Source: CAZKDV01 sp964551645
Lineage (GTDB): Bacteria; Bacteroidota; Bacteroidia; Bacteroidales; DTU049
Direction of reading: 5' to 3'
Assembly: GCA_964551645.1 (NCBI GenBank)
Contig: CAZKDV010000003.1
Coordinates: 1 to 63,939 of the forward strand
DNA length: 63,939 bases
Positions 1 to 9,180 of the stretch are shown one piece after another. A program made the translations under genes and the position numbers. Each line of letters starts with the position of its first letter. Within the stretch, counting starts at the first letter, position 1. The notes under the pieces are model-generated. The model did no database searches, was not told where the DNA came from, and was given only the letters and a program-made list of their open reading frames with translations.

Positions 1-2
1 TG

Positions 3-77
3 ATTGTCTATGTGTTAAGAAATATTGAGGAATTTTATGTCGAAGTCAGGAAAAATCTAAATTACACATCTATTTAA
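3..77 (+). CDS. possible 3' end of an upstream gene (partial)
   Basis: An open frame runs in from the left window edge and ends at a TAA at positions 75-77. It encodes 24 residues with a mixed, charged composition (for example RNIEEFYVEVRKN) that could be the C-terminus of a protein. The first promoter element for the next gene lies 46 nt after the stop, which fits the end of a gene. It is too short to assign to a family and could be chance open frame. Confidence 0.25.
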   Translation: MVYVLRNIEEFYVEVRKNLNYTSI

Positions 78-122
78 TAATAAACATTATACGATACAAA
101 AATACTTTTGATATAATCTTCG

Positions 123-130
123 TAATTTTG
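123..130 (+). promoter_or_regulatory. -7 promoter element for fhs
   Basis: TAATTTTG matches the Bacteroidota -7 consensus TAnnTTTG and lies 42 nt before the fhs ATG. No TTTG is seen at the usual 19-22 nt upstream distance (the nearest, at 107-110, is only 12 nt away), so the -33 part is weak. Confidence 0.55.
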
Positions 131-172
131 CACTTTAATATGTAATTAATTAACAACTAAAAATAATATACT

Positions 173-1843
173 ATGGAAAGCGATATTTTAATTGCGCGAG
201 AGGCTAAAATTAAGCCAATCGTAGAGATTGCAGAGCAGTTAGGCTTAAAAGCAGATGATTTAGAACTTTATGGTAAATATAAAGCCAAAGTTCCTTTGCA
301 TCACATTGATGAGAATAAGGTTAAAAAGAGCAAATTAGTTTTGGTTACTGCAATGACCCCAACTCCTGCAGGCGAAGGCAAAACAACAACATCAATTGCA
401 CTTGCACAAGCATTAAACAAAATTAATAAAAAAGCAACTGTTGTATTAAGAGAACCTTCTCTTGGTCCTGTTTTTGGAGTTAAAGGAGGTGCTGCAGGTG
501 GAGGATATTCTCAAGTTATACCGATGGAGGATATCAATTTGCATTTTACCGGAGATATTTCTGCTGTTGAAAAAGCAAATAATTTATTGTCTGCATTGAT
601 TGACAATAACCTTCAAAACAAAAAACACAGTTTGAACATTGACCCAAGGACAATTGCATGGAAACGAGTTATTGACATGAATGATAGAGCATTACGCAAC
701 ATTGTGATTGGATTGGGCGGACAAGCCGATGGCATCCCGCGAGAAACAGGTTTTAACATTACTGCTGCCTCAGAAGTAATGGCAATTTTATGTATGGCTC
801 AAAATATTGAAGATTTAAAACAAAGACTTGGAAACATCTATATAGGCTCAACATTCGATAAAAAACCAATTTTTGCAAGAGACCTGAAAGCAGAAGGCTC
901 GATGGCTACTTTGCTAAAAGATGCTATTAAACCCAATCTCGTTCAAACAATTGAAAATACTCCAGCATTTATACATGGAGGTCCTTTTGCAAATATTGCA
1001 CAAGGCACAAACTCAATTGTTGCCACCAAAATGGCTATGTCCACATCAGAAATTGTAGTAACAGAAGCTGGTTTTGCGTCAGAATTAGGTGCCGAAAAGT
1101 TTTTCAACATCAAATGTCAAACTGCAGGACTAAAACCTAATGCTGTTGTGATTGTTGCCACTATTAGAGCCTTGAAATATCATGGTGGAGTGTCAAAAGA
1201 CAGCTTAAACAACGAAGATTTGCAAGCACTTGAAAAAGGTTTTGCAAACCTTGAAAAACATATTGAAAATATGAAATATTACGGTTTTACTCCCGTAGTT
1301 GCATTAAATAAATTTTCCTCAGATACTGATAAAGAAATTCAGCTTGTTAAAGATCTTTGCGAACAACAAGATACAAAAGTTGCCGTTAATGAAGGTTGGG
1401 AAAAAGGTGGAGACGGTGCCATTGAACTTGCCGAATTAGTATTGAATGCTGCTAAATCATGCCCAACTTGTTTCAATACTCTTTATGATTTGAAATGGGA
1501 TATGAAAACAAAAATTGAAACTATTGCTACAAAAATGTATGGAGCCAAAAATGTTGAATTTTCAATGCAAGCACACAAAACACTTCTTAAACTTAATGAA
1601 TTAGGAATGAGCGAATTAGCTGTGTGCATGGCTAAAACCCAAAATTCATTATCTGACGATAGATTTTTGCTTGGGCGTCCAAAAGATTTTACAGTAAAAA
1701 TAAGAGATATTGAAATTTCGTCAGGAGCAGGTTTTGTTGTGCCTATTGCCGGCACTATTATGAGAATGCCCGGTTTGCCCGCAATACCTTCTGCCGAAAA
1801 TATCAATATTGATAGCGATGGCAATATTTCGGGATTATTCTAA
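173..1843 (+). CDS. fhs: formate--tetrahydrofolate ligase
   Basis: This ATP-dependent enzyme joins formate to tetrahydrofolate, giving 10-formyl-THF for the cytoplasmic one-carbon pool. The 556-residue length is the usual full length for the family. A nucleotide-binding loop PTPAGEGKTTTS is visible at about residues 63-74. The conserved stretch EPSLGPVFGVKGGAAGGG lies at about residues 94-111, and the protein ends in the conserved SAENINID..GNISGLF tail. The ATG at 173 is preceded by an A-rich leader and a -7 box at 123-130. It stands alone on the plus strand, converging on the DUF4296 operon, so it is probably monocistronic. No folD or other folate gene is nearby. Family assignment is very secure; the physiological direction is not visible from sequence. 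Confidence 0.97.
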   Translation: MESDILIAREAKIKPIVEIAEQLGLKADDLELYGKYKAKVPLHHIDENKVKKSKLVLVTAMTPTPAGEGKTTTSIALAQALNKINKKATVVLREPSLGPVFGVKGGAAGGGYSQVIPMEDINLHFTGDISAVEKANNLLSALIDNNLQNKKHSLNIDPRTIAWKRVIDMNDRALRNIVIGLGGQADGIPRETGFNITAASEVMAILCMAQNIEDLKQRLGNIYIGSTFDKKPIFARDLKAEGSMATLLKDAIKPNLVQTIENTPAFIHGGPFANIAQGTNSIVATKMAMSTSEIVVTEAGFASELGAEKFFNIKCQTAGLKPNAVVIVATIRALKYHGGVSKDSLNNEDLQALEKGFANLEKHIENMKYYGFTPVVALNKFSSDTDKEIQLVKDLCEQQDTKVAVNEGWEKGGDGAIELAELVLNAAKSCPTCFNTLYDLKWDMKTKIETIATKMYGAKNVEFSMQAHKTLLKLNELGMSELAVCMAKTQNSLSDDRFLLGRPKDFTVKIRDIEISSGAGFVVPIAGTIMRMPGLPAIPSAENINIDSDGNISGLF

Positions 1844-1867
1844 AAAAATCATGTAAAAACATAATTG

Positions 1868-1908
1868 AAATGGAGGTATTTATTCGCTTTGCGTTTGTAT
1901 CTCCATTT
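1868..1908. terminator. convergent hairpin between fhs and the DUF4296 gene
   Basis: AAATGGAGGTA (1868-1878) can pair with TATCTCCATTT (1898-1908) over 11 bp with one G-U pair and a 19-nt loop. The right arm lies in the last codons of the minus-strand gene. Neither side has a long T run, so it is only a plausible bidirectional transcription end between convergent genes. Confidence 0.4.
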
Positions 1909-2245
1909 CTACTAAATTGTTGATTACTTGCTCTAATATTGTAACATACTCACCTACGGAAGAATAATATTTAATTGAATTTTCAAGGATTTTATCATTT
2001 GTGTTATGTGCGGATAAAACTTGTTCATAATACATTATTGTCAGTCGTTTTACATCTTTACCTTCTTGTTGCAATTTGTGAATATGAACTTCTGTGATAA
2101 ATATATCCGTCATAATTGCAATCATTTCACTTTTATTTAAGGTATTTGACTTTGACAAAGCATTTTGTCCATTTTGCTCAGCTTGATGTTGACAACTATA
2201 ACATGCAATAAAACAAAGAATGATAAATCGAATTTTACTTTTCAT
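1880..2245 (-). CDS. DUF4296 domain-containing lipoprotein
   Basis: A 121-residue protein that starts with a lipoprotein signal peptide: charged MKSKIR, a hydrophobic core, then a Cys at about residue 18 in IACYSC. The body carries the pattern SEMIAIMTDIFITEVHIH typical of DUF4296, a small Bacteroidota family of unknown function. It is probably lipidated and held in the outer or inner membrane facing the periplasm. It is the last gene of the minus-strand operon that begins at 7981, 9 nt after cysH. No enzymatic motif is visible and no function is claimed. The ATG at 2245 gives a clean signal peptide and was kept. Confidence 0.8.
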   Translation of the reverse strand: MKSKIRFIILCFIACYSCQHQAEQNGQNALSKSNTLNKSEMIAIMTDIFITEVHIHKLQQEGKDVKRLTIMYYEQVLSAHNTNDKILENSIKYYSSVGEYVTILEQVINNLVEMEIQTQSE

Positions 2246-2254
2246 TTTTTACAA

Positions 2255-2956
2255 TTATTTGTGTAGTCCACATTCTTTATGTTCTTTATCTTCCCACCAC
2301 CACCTGCCATTTCTAACATCTTCATCTTCATTTATTGGTCGGGTACATGGCAAACAACCTATACTTCTATATCCTTTATCTTGTAATGACACATAAGGAA
2401 TATTATTTTGTTTGATATACTCTATTGTCTGTTTTTCTGTCCACTTTGCTAATGGATTAATTTTTAAAATCTTGTTTGAATTATCATATTCAAACACCTT
2501 CATTGCGTATCTAGTTATCGACTGTTCTCTTCTTAAACCGGTAACCCAAACTTTTTTCCACTTCAAGGCTTTTTGCAAAGGCTCAATCTTGCGAATATGA
2601 CAGCACAGCTTCCTCAACTCTAAAGAGTCATAAAACAAGTTAATTCCGTGTGTATTAACCATTTCTTCAACTTTTTGTGTGTCTGGAAACATTATCCGTA
2701 TTGAAATTCCATATTGACTTTCTGTTGCAACAATAGTATCATAAGTTTCTTGAAACAATCGTCCTGTATCAAGTGTAAATATGTCGAATTCACGAGTATA
2801 TTGGCAAATCATGTGAGTTACTGCTTGGTCTTCAAAAGATAAACTTGTTGAAAATGTAAAGTCCTTTCCGAAATTATTTACAATATAACTTATGATTTCC
2901 TGTGGCTCTGCATTGTTATACTTTTGATTTAATTCATCAATATTAAATTGTTCCAT
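2255..2956 (-). CDS. cysH: assimilatory adenylyl-sulfate (APS) reductase, CysH family
   Basis: This is a cytoplasmic enzyme of sulfate assimilation that reduces activated sulfate to sulfite. The 233-residue protein has the PP-loop-type core FSTSLSFEDQAVTHMI (about 35-50) and the TLDTGRLFQETYDT region (61-74). A Cys-Cys pair sits at 118-119, a CxxC at 201/204 (GCLPCTRPI), and the C-terminal catalytic motif ECGLH at 228-232. The CC...CxxC set binds a [4Fe-4S] cluster and separates APS reductases from PAPS reductases that lack it, so APS is the predicted substrate. It lies 10 nt after the OmpA-family gene in the operon. No cysD, cysN or sulfite reductase gene is in the window, so its pathway partners are elsewhere. 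Confidence 0.92.
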   Translation of the reverse strand: MEQFNIDELNQKYNNAEPQEIISYIVNNFGKDFTFSTSLSFEDQAVTHMICQYTREFDIFTLDTGRLFQETYDTIVATESQYGISIRIMFPDTQKVEEMVNTHGINLFYDSLELRKLCCHIRKIEPLQKALKWKKVWVTGLRREQSITRYAMKVFEYDNSNKILKINPLAKWTEKQTIEYIKQNNIPYVSLQDKGYRSIGCLPCTRPINEDEDVRNGRWWWEDKEHKECGLHK

Positions 2957-2966
2957 ATTTTATTTA

Positions 2967-4913
2967 TTAAAATCCTAAAACTTTAAATTCTGTTCTTCTA
3001 TTATTTGCTCTGCCTTCTTCTGTTTCATTAGTATCTATTGGAATTGACAAGCCGTAGCCTTTATACTTTAAACGCTGTGTATCAATTCCGTGCTTAATAA
3101 GGTATGTATAAACCGATAATGCTCTTTTTTCAGACAAAACCTTATTATATTCTGCAGAACCTATATTGTCGGTGTGTCCTCTAATTTCTACTGACATATT
3201 AGAATTGTTTTTAAGCAAATTAAGTAGTTTTTCAAGCTCAAGCATAGATTCTTCTTTTAGAGTTTCTTTGTCAAAATCGAAAAATATATTTCGTAAAACT
3301 ACAACTTCGCCTGTTTTAATTGCTTGCAGTATTACATTTTTCTCATAAGTGCCAATTTTATTTATATTTTCGTCAAGAGCAAAATTTTCTGAATGAAATA
3401 AATATCCTTCTTTTGAAACATGTAGTGCATAATTTTTGCTTATTGGCAAGCTCACAATAAACGAACCATCTGCTTCATCGGATACTGAACGCACAACGAG
3501 TTTTCCTGTTTCAAGGTCAAATAGTTCAAAATTTGCACTTAGTTTTTTATTCGTTTCTGCCTCAAGCACAATTCCTTTTAAATATGTTACCGGTGTTGGT
3601 CTGACTTCCTCCGGCAATTCAAAACAAAACAAATCCAATTTGCCGTAGCCTCCAAATTTGTTTGACGAAAAATAAGCCATATTTCCCAAAGCATTTACAA
3701 TAAAAAATCCTTCATCATGATGAGTATTTATCGGATAACCGAGATTTTGAGGCTCACTCCAACTGCCATCTTCTTGTTTGCGACTAAAAAACAAATCCAA
3801 ACCACCCATTCCAAAATGCCCATCTGAAGCAAAATAAAGCGTTTTTCCGTCAGGATGTATAAAAGGAGACATTTCTGTTTTATTAGTATTTATTGGTTTT
3901 CCAATATTTTGAGGCTCACTCCAGTTTCCATTTTCATCTAATTCGCTTACATAAATATCCATATTTCCATTTCTTGCACTTGTAAAATACAATGTTTTGC
4001 CGTCAGGAGCAATACTTGGGTGACTGTCCCAGTTTTTGCTATTTACAGTACTGCCCATATTTGTCGGCTTGCTCCATTTCCCTTTTTCACGCTTAGATAC
4101 ATACAAATCACAGCTTCCAAAACCATCATCTCTATTGCATGCAGTAAAATAAAAATACATTCCGTCTGGTGAAATTGAAGCAGCACCCTCATTTCCTCGT
4201 GTGTTGATGGGATGCCCCAAAGGCAATGCAATGCTCCACTCGCCGTCTATTTGCTTACTTATGTAAAAATCTTCCTCTTCTTTGCAATTATCGCATAAAG
4301 TATATTGATCCCTCGGACGGGCAACAGTAAAATATAAGGTTTGTTCATCTGCCGTTAATGTTGGCGAATATTCTGAATTTGAAGAATTTATGTTTGCTCC
4401 AAGATTTATTGGATAAAATGGAACAGGATTATTTTTGAGATTAATAGCAAATTTTGCTTTTTCAATAGAAATAAGGCTTTCTTGTTGAAGAGCTACGGAA
4501 ACATCTTGAGCAGGCAATTTAGAATAAGCAGTATAATGTGTTAAAGCCTTTTCGTATTCTCCTGCTTTCATTGATAAGTTTCCGACAAGAAGATAATTAT
4601 TTGGAAAAAAACTTGGTTTTATTTGTAAAACTTGTTCGTAATGCTCAATGGCTTTTTCAAATTGTTTAGTCTCTTCATATACTGTGGCAAGTAATTGATG
4701 TGCTTCAACAAACTTTGCGTCTAATTCAATTGCTTTCAAAAAACCTTGTTCTGCCCTTAAATACTCATATTTATTATAAAAGTCTAAAGCTTTGTAAAAT
4801 TCTGCAGAAGCTCGTCTGTTTTTCGTACTTACTTGAATTTGCTGCGAATAAGCAAAAAACTGAATACAAATTAATGTTAAAAATAGAAAAAATGAAATAT
4901 TGTTTTTTTTCAT
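2967..4913 (-). CDS. TPR / PD40 beta-propeller / OmpA-family protein (PorE-like architecture)
   Basis: A 648-residue envelope protein with a signal peptide ending near FFAYSQQ. Domains in order are TPR helices (about 30-150), five PD40 propeller strands (about 175-430; motifs such as SISPDG, SIAPDGKTLYFTS and FIHPDGKTLYFAS), a carboxypeptidase-regulatory-like domain (about 440-530), and a C-terminal OmpA peptidoglycan-binding domain. The last contains IRGHTDNIGS and NNRRTEF, which carry the Asp and Arg that grip diaminopimelate. This order is the one known for PorE, a periplasmic type IX secretion component, but many Bacteroidota paralogues share it and PorE itself is lipidated, whereas no lipobox is seen here. 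A second protein of the same architecture is at 43001-45013. Position in the operon (5 nt after meaB, before cysH) does not clarify its role. Confidence 0.88.
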   Translation of the reverse strand: MKKNNISFFLFLTLICIQFFAYSQQIQVSTKNRRASAEFYKALDFYNKYEYLRAEQGFLKAIELDAKFVEAHQLLATVYEETKQFEKAIEHYEQVLQIKPSFFPNNYLLVGNLSMKAGEYEKALTHYTAYSKLPAQDVSVALQQESLISIEKAKFAINLKNNPVPFYPINLGANINSSNSEYSPTLTADEQTLYFTVARPRDQYTLCDNCKEEEDFYISKQIDGEWSIALPLGHPINTRGNEGAASISPDGMYFYFTACNRDDGFGSCDLYVSKREKGKWSKPTNMGSTVNSKNWDSHPSIAPDGKTLYFTSARNGNMDIYVSELDENGNWSEPQNIGKPINTNKTEMSPFIHPDGKTLYFASDGHFGMGGLDLFFSRKQEDGSWSEPQNLGYPINTHHDEGFFIVNALGNMAYFSSNKFGGYGKLDLFCFELPEEVRPTPVTYLKGIVLEAETNKKLSANFELFDLETGKLVVRSVSDEADGSFIVSLPISKNYALHVSKEGYLFHSENFALDENINKIGTYEKNVILQAIKTGEVVVLRNIFFDFDKETLKEESMLELEKLLNLLKNNSNMSVEIRGHTDNIGSAEYNKVLSEKRALSVYTYLIKHGIDTQRLKYKGYGLSIPIDTNETEEGRANNRRTEFKVLGF

Positions 4914-4918
4914 ATAAA

Positions 4919-6016
4919 CTATAAACTTCCCTTTGATTTATTGTACAACTCAACCAATTGTCTTGCAGCATGATAAGGCGAAATTGCGTTTTTACTAAGT
5001 TCTTGTTCAATTTTTGCAAAAACTGTTTTAATGTCTTTATTATTATAAAATGAATTTAATAATACAGTATCAATAGTAGCATGTAATTGAGCAATATTTT
5101 GCTTATTCCTATTTTGATTAAAAAAACCATTTTCTTTGGTAATATTGAGGTGTTGCTCGATAATGTCCCATACCTTAGGAATATTAAGTCCTGTTATTGA
5201 TGAGCAAATTTCAACTTGTGGAAGCACTTTTGATTCGGGCATACGAAACAAATGCAAAGCACTTTTATAAACAGGAACCATTCTTTCGGCATTTCTTAAA
5301 TTATCTCCATCGGCTTTATGAATAACTATAGCATCAGCCATTTCCATAATACCTCGTTTAATTCCTTGTAATTCGTCTCCTGCTCCGGCAAGAACAATTA
5401 AAAGAAAAAAATCTACCATATTTTTCACCAAAGTTTCCGACTGTCCAACCCCAACCGTTTCAACAAAAATTATATCATAACCTGCCGCTTCACAAAGTAT
5501 TATGGTTTCATTTGTTTTTCTTGCCACTCCACCAAGTGTCCCTCCAGAGGGTGAAGGTCTGATAAAAGCATTTGACTGAGAAGAAAGTTGCTCCATTCTT
5601 GTTTTATCTCCTAAAATACTTCCTTTTGATCGTTCACTACTTGGGTCAACTGCAAGAACTGCTATTTTTTTCTTATCGTCAGTAAGAAACATACCCATAG
5701 CTTCTATAAAAGTACTTTTGCCTGCACCAGGAACACCTGTAACACCGATTCTTAATGAGTTTCCTGAATAAGGTAAACACAATTCCACCAATTTATGAGC
5801 AAAATTGAAATCTTTTTCTAAATTACTTTCAATCAAAGTAATTGCTCTCGCCAAACTAGTTCTATCGCCTTGTCTCAGTTTTACAAACAATTCATCTATA
5901 TTAGTTTCAGGAATAGTTTTTTTGTATTTTGACGATTGAATGAGCTTTTCATTCAATTGAGTTGGTTGTTCAATGCCGTCCATCAAATTTAAAGCAGATT
6001 TTTTCTTTTTGTCCAT
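4919..6016 (-). CDS. meaB: methylmalonyl-CoA mutase-associated GTPase MeaB
   Basis: A 365-residue G3E-family GTPase that chaperones adenosylcobalamin loading and protects methylmalonyl-CoA mutase. The P-loop GVPGAGKST is at about residues 94-102. It is followed by the family signatures VLAVDPSSERSKGSILGDKTRM (written here only as landmarks between about 120 and 145) and IFVETVGVGQSE (about 178-189), and a base-recognition HKAD (about 233-236). An N-terminal extension of about 85 residues precedes the G domain, as is usual for the family. The mutase genes mutA/mutB are not in the window. It lies in a six-gene operon, 22 nt after the GT4 gene and 5 nt before the OmpA-family gene. Assignment to MeaB is strong; its partner must be encoded elsewhere. 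Confidence 0.93.
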   Translation of the reverse strand: MDKKKKSALNLMDGIEQPTQLNEKLIQSSKYKKTIPETNIDELFVKLRQGDRTSLARAITLIESNLEKDFNFAHKLVELCLPYSGNSLRIGVTGVPGAGKSTFIEAMGMFLTDDKKKIAVLAVDPSSERSKGSILGDKTRMEQLSSQSNAFIRPSPSGGTLGGVARKTNETIILCEAAGYDIIFVETVGVGQSETLVKNMVDFFLLIVLAGAGDELQGIKRGIMEMADAIVIHKADGDNLRNAERMVPVYKSALHLFRMPESKVLPQVEICSSITGLNIPKVWDIIEQHLNITKENGFFNQNRNKQNIAQLHATIDTVLLNSFYNNKDIKTVFAKIEQELSKNAISPYHAARQLVELYNKSKGSL

Positions 6017-6038
6017 AATTTGAGTTCTAAATGTTTTT

Positions 6039-7169
6039 TTACAAAATATTTTGTTCTATTGCTTTCCACATACTTTCAGCAGTTTTTTCCCAAGTAAACA
6101 AATTTTTTCTAATATTTCCTTCGGCAATCAAGCTGTCTCTTATTTGTTTGTCAAACACTATTTTGCTCATCGCCTTAGCAATTTCATCAATTTTGTCCGG
6201 ATTGGCATATAAGGCAGCGTTTCCGGCAACTTCGGGCATAGAAGTAGTTGTTGAAGTAATAACCGGAGTTCCGGCATAAAATGCTTCTAAGATTGGGATT
6301 CCAAAACCTTCAAAAAAAGAAACATACATAAGTGCTTCGGCAGAACCAATAGCAAATCCTAACTGTTCAGAAGACAAACGACCTGCAAATATCACATCGT
6401 GTTTAAACTCTAATTGTTGAAATGTTGTTTCGGCTTCATTGCTCCACTTCCATTTTTCTCCAACTATATAAAACTTGTGTTTTGAGTCAATATTATTTTT
6501 CCTAAACAAATCAAATGCCTTTAATTGATTAACAATATTTTTTCTTTGATGTAAAATTCCAACAAATAAAAAAAATGGACAAGACTTAGTATGTGCTTTT
6601 CTATATTCTATTTGTGTCGCAGTGTCTATGGGTTTATATATGTTATTGGCTCCGTTATATACAACATCTATTTTGTTTGGTGTAATTCCGTATTGTGTTT
6701 GAATATCTTGCTTAGAAAACTCGGACACAGTTAAAATATGTTTAGCTTTTTTTGCATATTTTGGAGTAAAAGTTCTATAATATTGCGAAATTGCCCAAGG
6801 CAAAAAATGTGGATAATGCTCAAAGTTAATATCGTGTATTACTATTAGCGATGGAACAGAAGTTTTGAGCGACATAAAACCATCCGGAGAAATAAATAAA
6901 TCAGCCTGAATTTTTTTCAACTGCTTAGGTAAAGCATATTCATACCAATAATGAAGAAAAAAAGGATGGTGTTTAATCTTAGGCTTAACTACAATAGGGA
7001 TAATATTTTCGGAAGTAATAAAATTTTCTGAATAAGGACGGTCAAAAATAAAATAAAAAGCATGTTCAAGATGAGAAGCAGCAATTCGTCTGAATGTTTC
7101 ATAAGTAAAAACACCCATGCCTGTCATTTTGTTTTCTATGAGCAATCTTGCATTTAATGCTATTTTCAT
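6039..7169 (-). CDS. glycosyltransferase family 4 (GT-B fold)
   Basis: A 376-residue cytoplasmic or membrane-peripheral glycosyltransferase that moves a sugar from an activated donor to a glycan acceptor. The N-terminal half begins MKIALNARLL. The C-terminal half has the donor-binding stretch FVGILHQRKNI (about 203-213) and the GT4 signature FFEGFGIPILEAFYAGTPVI, which contains the EX7E pair, followed by TSMPEVAGNAAL. Its ATG overlaps the stop of the upstream methyltransferase by 4 nt (ATGA), implying translational coupling. The acceptor and sugar cannot be read from the sequence; lipopolysaccharide or capsule synthesis is the general expectation. Confidence 0.88.
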   Translation of the reverse strand: MKIALNARLLIENKMTGMGVFTYETFRRIAASHLEHAFYFIFDRPYSENFITSENIIPIVVKPKIKHHPFFLHYWYEYALPKQLKKIQADLFISPDGFMSLKTSVPSLIVIHDINFEHYPHFLPWAISQYYRTFTPKYAKKAKHILTVSEFSKQDIQTQYGITPNKIDVVYNGANNIYKPIDTATQIEYRKAHTKSCPFFLFVGILHQRKNIVNQLKAFDLFRKNNIDSKHKFYIVGEKWKWSNEAETTFQQLEFKHDVIFAGRLSSEQLGFAIGSAEALMYVSFFEGFGIPILEAFYAGTPVITSTTTSMPEVAGNAALYANPDKIDEIAKAMSKIVFDKQIRDSLIAEGNIRKNLFTWEKTAESMWKAIEQNIL

Positions 7170-7981
7170 ATATGCTTATTTACAGTAAAGTTTAATCCAA
7201 AAAACAAATATTCTCTTATCAAAGAGTGTTTTTTCCACAATGATTGTTCTGTTTGAATAATATCCGAAACACTTTTCTTTTTATACTTACTTGGCAAAAA
7301 CATTCTGATATATTCAATTGATTCCTTATTTACCACAAAAGGTGCAACTGTAAATTCTTGTTGCCATTTTTTTAAACTACGAGTATTTTCATTTCCAAAC
7401 AGAATTTCTTTATTCAGTCTTTCATCATACATCGTAGTAATGCGTTTAAAACCTCTTTGTTTAAAGTTTTTAATGCGATTTATAATATTACTCCCATTTT
7501 CCTCACATATTACAATTGTTCCGTCTAATTTTAAAACATTATGAAATAAATGTACAGACTTTGAAAATGGTTCAATATGATGCAAAGTATCAATTGCTAA
7601 TATATAATCAAAATGTTCTTTTGGATAATTTGTGTCAAAAATAGTATTATATTCAAATTTAATCTTAGAAACATCAATATATTTACTCCAATATTCAAGT
7701 CGATTTTCAATTTGTTCAAAATAATATTCTAAGGTTGTTCCAATTATTGAGTGTCCCATAGCGGCGAGTAAAAAACTTGTAGTTCCATATCCACAACCAA
7801 CATCCCAAATCAAAGAATTATTTTTTGAAATATTTTTTAAAACATAATTATATCTTTGCTCAAGATACGATTTTCTGAAACTATATAAAGACTCCTCATT
7901 GGTAAAGCGATGATAATTTGTAAGAGCTTTGTTTTGCCTTAACTCTTCTTCAAACAACTTGAAAAAATCTTCAATATTCAT
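7166..7981 (-). CDS. class I SAM-dependent methyltransferase
   Basis: A 271-residue protein with a Rossmann-like methyltransferase core. The SAM-binding motif I is IWDVGCGYGTTSFLL at about residues 58-72, and the post-II motif DYILAIDTLHHIEPF lies at about 125-139, followed by LKLDGTIVICEENG. An N-terminal helical segment of about 50 residues and a C-terminal tail of about 70 residues flank it. It is the first gene of the operon running to 1880 and is coupled to the GT4 gene by a 4-nt overlap, so modification of a sugar or lipid-linked glycan is a reasonable guess. The substrate is unknown. The ATG at 7981 lies only 18 nt from a promoter element. Confidence 0.85.
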   Translation of the reverse strand: MNIEDFFKLFEEELRQNKALTNYHRFTNEESLYSFRKSYLEQRYNYVLKNISKNNSLIWDVGCGYGTTSFLLAAMGHSIIGTTLEYYFEQIENRLEYWSKYIDVSKIKFEYNTIFDTNYPKEHFDYILAIDTLHHIEPFSKSVHLFHNVLKLDGTIVICEENGSNIINRIKNFKQRGFKRITTMYDERLNKEILFGNENTRSLKKWQQEFTVAPFVVNKESIEYIRMFLPSKYKKKSVSDIIQTEQSLWKKHSLIREYLFFGLNFTVNKHI

Positions 7982-7999
7982 TGGCTAAATTTAAGAATG

Positions 8000-8007
8000 C
8001 AAAGATA
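8000..8007 (-). promoter_or_regulatory. -7 promoter element for the methyltransferase-to-DUF4296 operon
   Basis: On the minus strand this reads TATCTTTG, a full match to TAnnTTTG. It ends 18 nt before the start codon at 7981, so the leader of the six-gene operon would be very short. A -33 TTTG at the right distance is not seen. Confidence 0.55.
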
Positions 8008-8082
8008 AGAAAAACCGTGAGAGAAATTTGCTTTTGGATTTATTGCAAATCAGACAACAAGCTGTTTTGAAATCTATTAATT

Positions 8083-8997
8083 TTATTTTTTAAGTGTGTT
8101 GATATTTCTGCTAATTTGCTCATAACCACCTCTGTATAACGAAGTCCCTTTGAGGTTATTTTCAAAAAAATCTTCTTTTAAGATGGTTTTATCCTGAATA
8201 ATTTCTAATATTTGTGGCAAAGTATCAAACTCTTTGGTACGGGTTAAAGTTGCATTTTTATTTTGTGGGCATACTTCTTGGCAAATATCACAACCCCAAA
8301 CCCATTGATTAAGCCTTTTTTGAGATTCGGACAAATTGCCTCTTTTTTCAATTGTGATATACGAAATGCACTTTCTTACATCAATTGTATAAGGAGCAAC
8401 AATGGCATTAGTTGGGCAAGCTTCAATACACTTTGTGCAACTTCCGCAATAGTTTTTGTCAATGTAAGAACTTGACTGAAAATCAATATTACATAACATT
8501 CCTGCAAGAAAAAACCACGAACCTTTTTTAGGAATAATAAGACAAGTATTTTTTCCGATAGTGCCAATACCTGCTTTTTTAGCCCAATATCTCTCTAATA
8601 CCGGAGCTGTATCAACAAATGGTCTTAATCTTATTTCGGGATATTTTAACTCTAATAATGCTTGAAACTTTTTAAGTTTTTTACGAATAATATTATGATA
8701 ATTTTTGCCGAGAGCATATCTTGAAATTTTCATTTCAGAATTTTTAATTAAACTATTGTTTTTTTCTGAATAATAGCTCATTGCAAGCATAATAACACTT
8801 TTTGCTTCGGGCAAAAGCAAAGTAGGATTAAATTTCAAATTAACATTTCGCTCTAAATATTGCATTTCTCCATTATAGCCACTTTTTAGCCAAGAATTGT
8901 AAAATTGAGCATCTTCAATTGCCGAAATCTTTGTAATGCCACAAGCATCAAAGTTTAGTTTGTCGGCAATAGCATATATAGTATTTGTAAATATCAT
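8083..8997 (-). CDS. queG: epoxyqueuosine reductase
   Basis: This enzyme reduces epoxyqueuosine to queuosine in the anticodon of tRNAs with GUN anticodons, using cobalamin and two [4Fe-4S] clusters. The 304-residue protein has the N-terminal cobalamin-binding region with LERYWAKKAGIGTIGKNT. A ferredoxin-like segment follows with clusters in CGSCTKCIEACPTNAI and CDICQEVCPQN. The length suits the short QueG form without the C-terminal HEAT-like repeat. The ATG at 8997 was chosen; a TTG two codons upstream is possible but less likely. It is probably monocistronic with its own -7 box at 9015-9022. No other queuosine gene is in the window. Confidence 0.94.
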   Translation of the reverse strand: MIFTNTIYAIADKLNFDACGITKISAIEDAQFYNSWLKSGYNGEMQYLERNVNLKFNPTLLLPEAKSVIMLAMSYYSEKNNSLIKNSEMKISRYALGKNYHNIIRKKLKKFQALLELKYPEIRLRPFVDTAPVLERYWAKKAGIGTIGKNTCLIIPKKGSWFFLAGMLCNIDFQSSSYIDKNYCGSCTKCIEACPTNAIVAPYTIDVRKCISYITIEKRGNLSESQKRLNQWVWGCDICQEVCPQNKNATLTRTKEFDTLPQILEIIQDKTILKEDFFENNLKGTSLYRGGYEQISRNINTLKK

Positions 8998-9014
8998 AAA
9001 CAACTAAAGTATTA

Positions 9015-9022
9015 CAAAGTTA
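9015..9022 (-). promoter_or_regulatory. -7 promoter element for queG
   Basis: Minus-strand TAACTTTG, a match to TAnnTTTG, ends 17 nt before the queG ATG. No clear -33 element at standard spacing. Confidence 0.5.
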
Positions 9023-9180
9023 AGTCCTTTTTTTAATCAAGTATATAAATTGCATTTAAGTATTACAAAACATAAGTACATGTATTTCCAATTAACAACA
9101 TTAATGCTTTAAACGATAAGCCTTATTTTGGATATCACATTGATATAAACTATATATAAAATAAAAAAAGGATTTATGCA

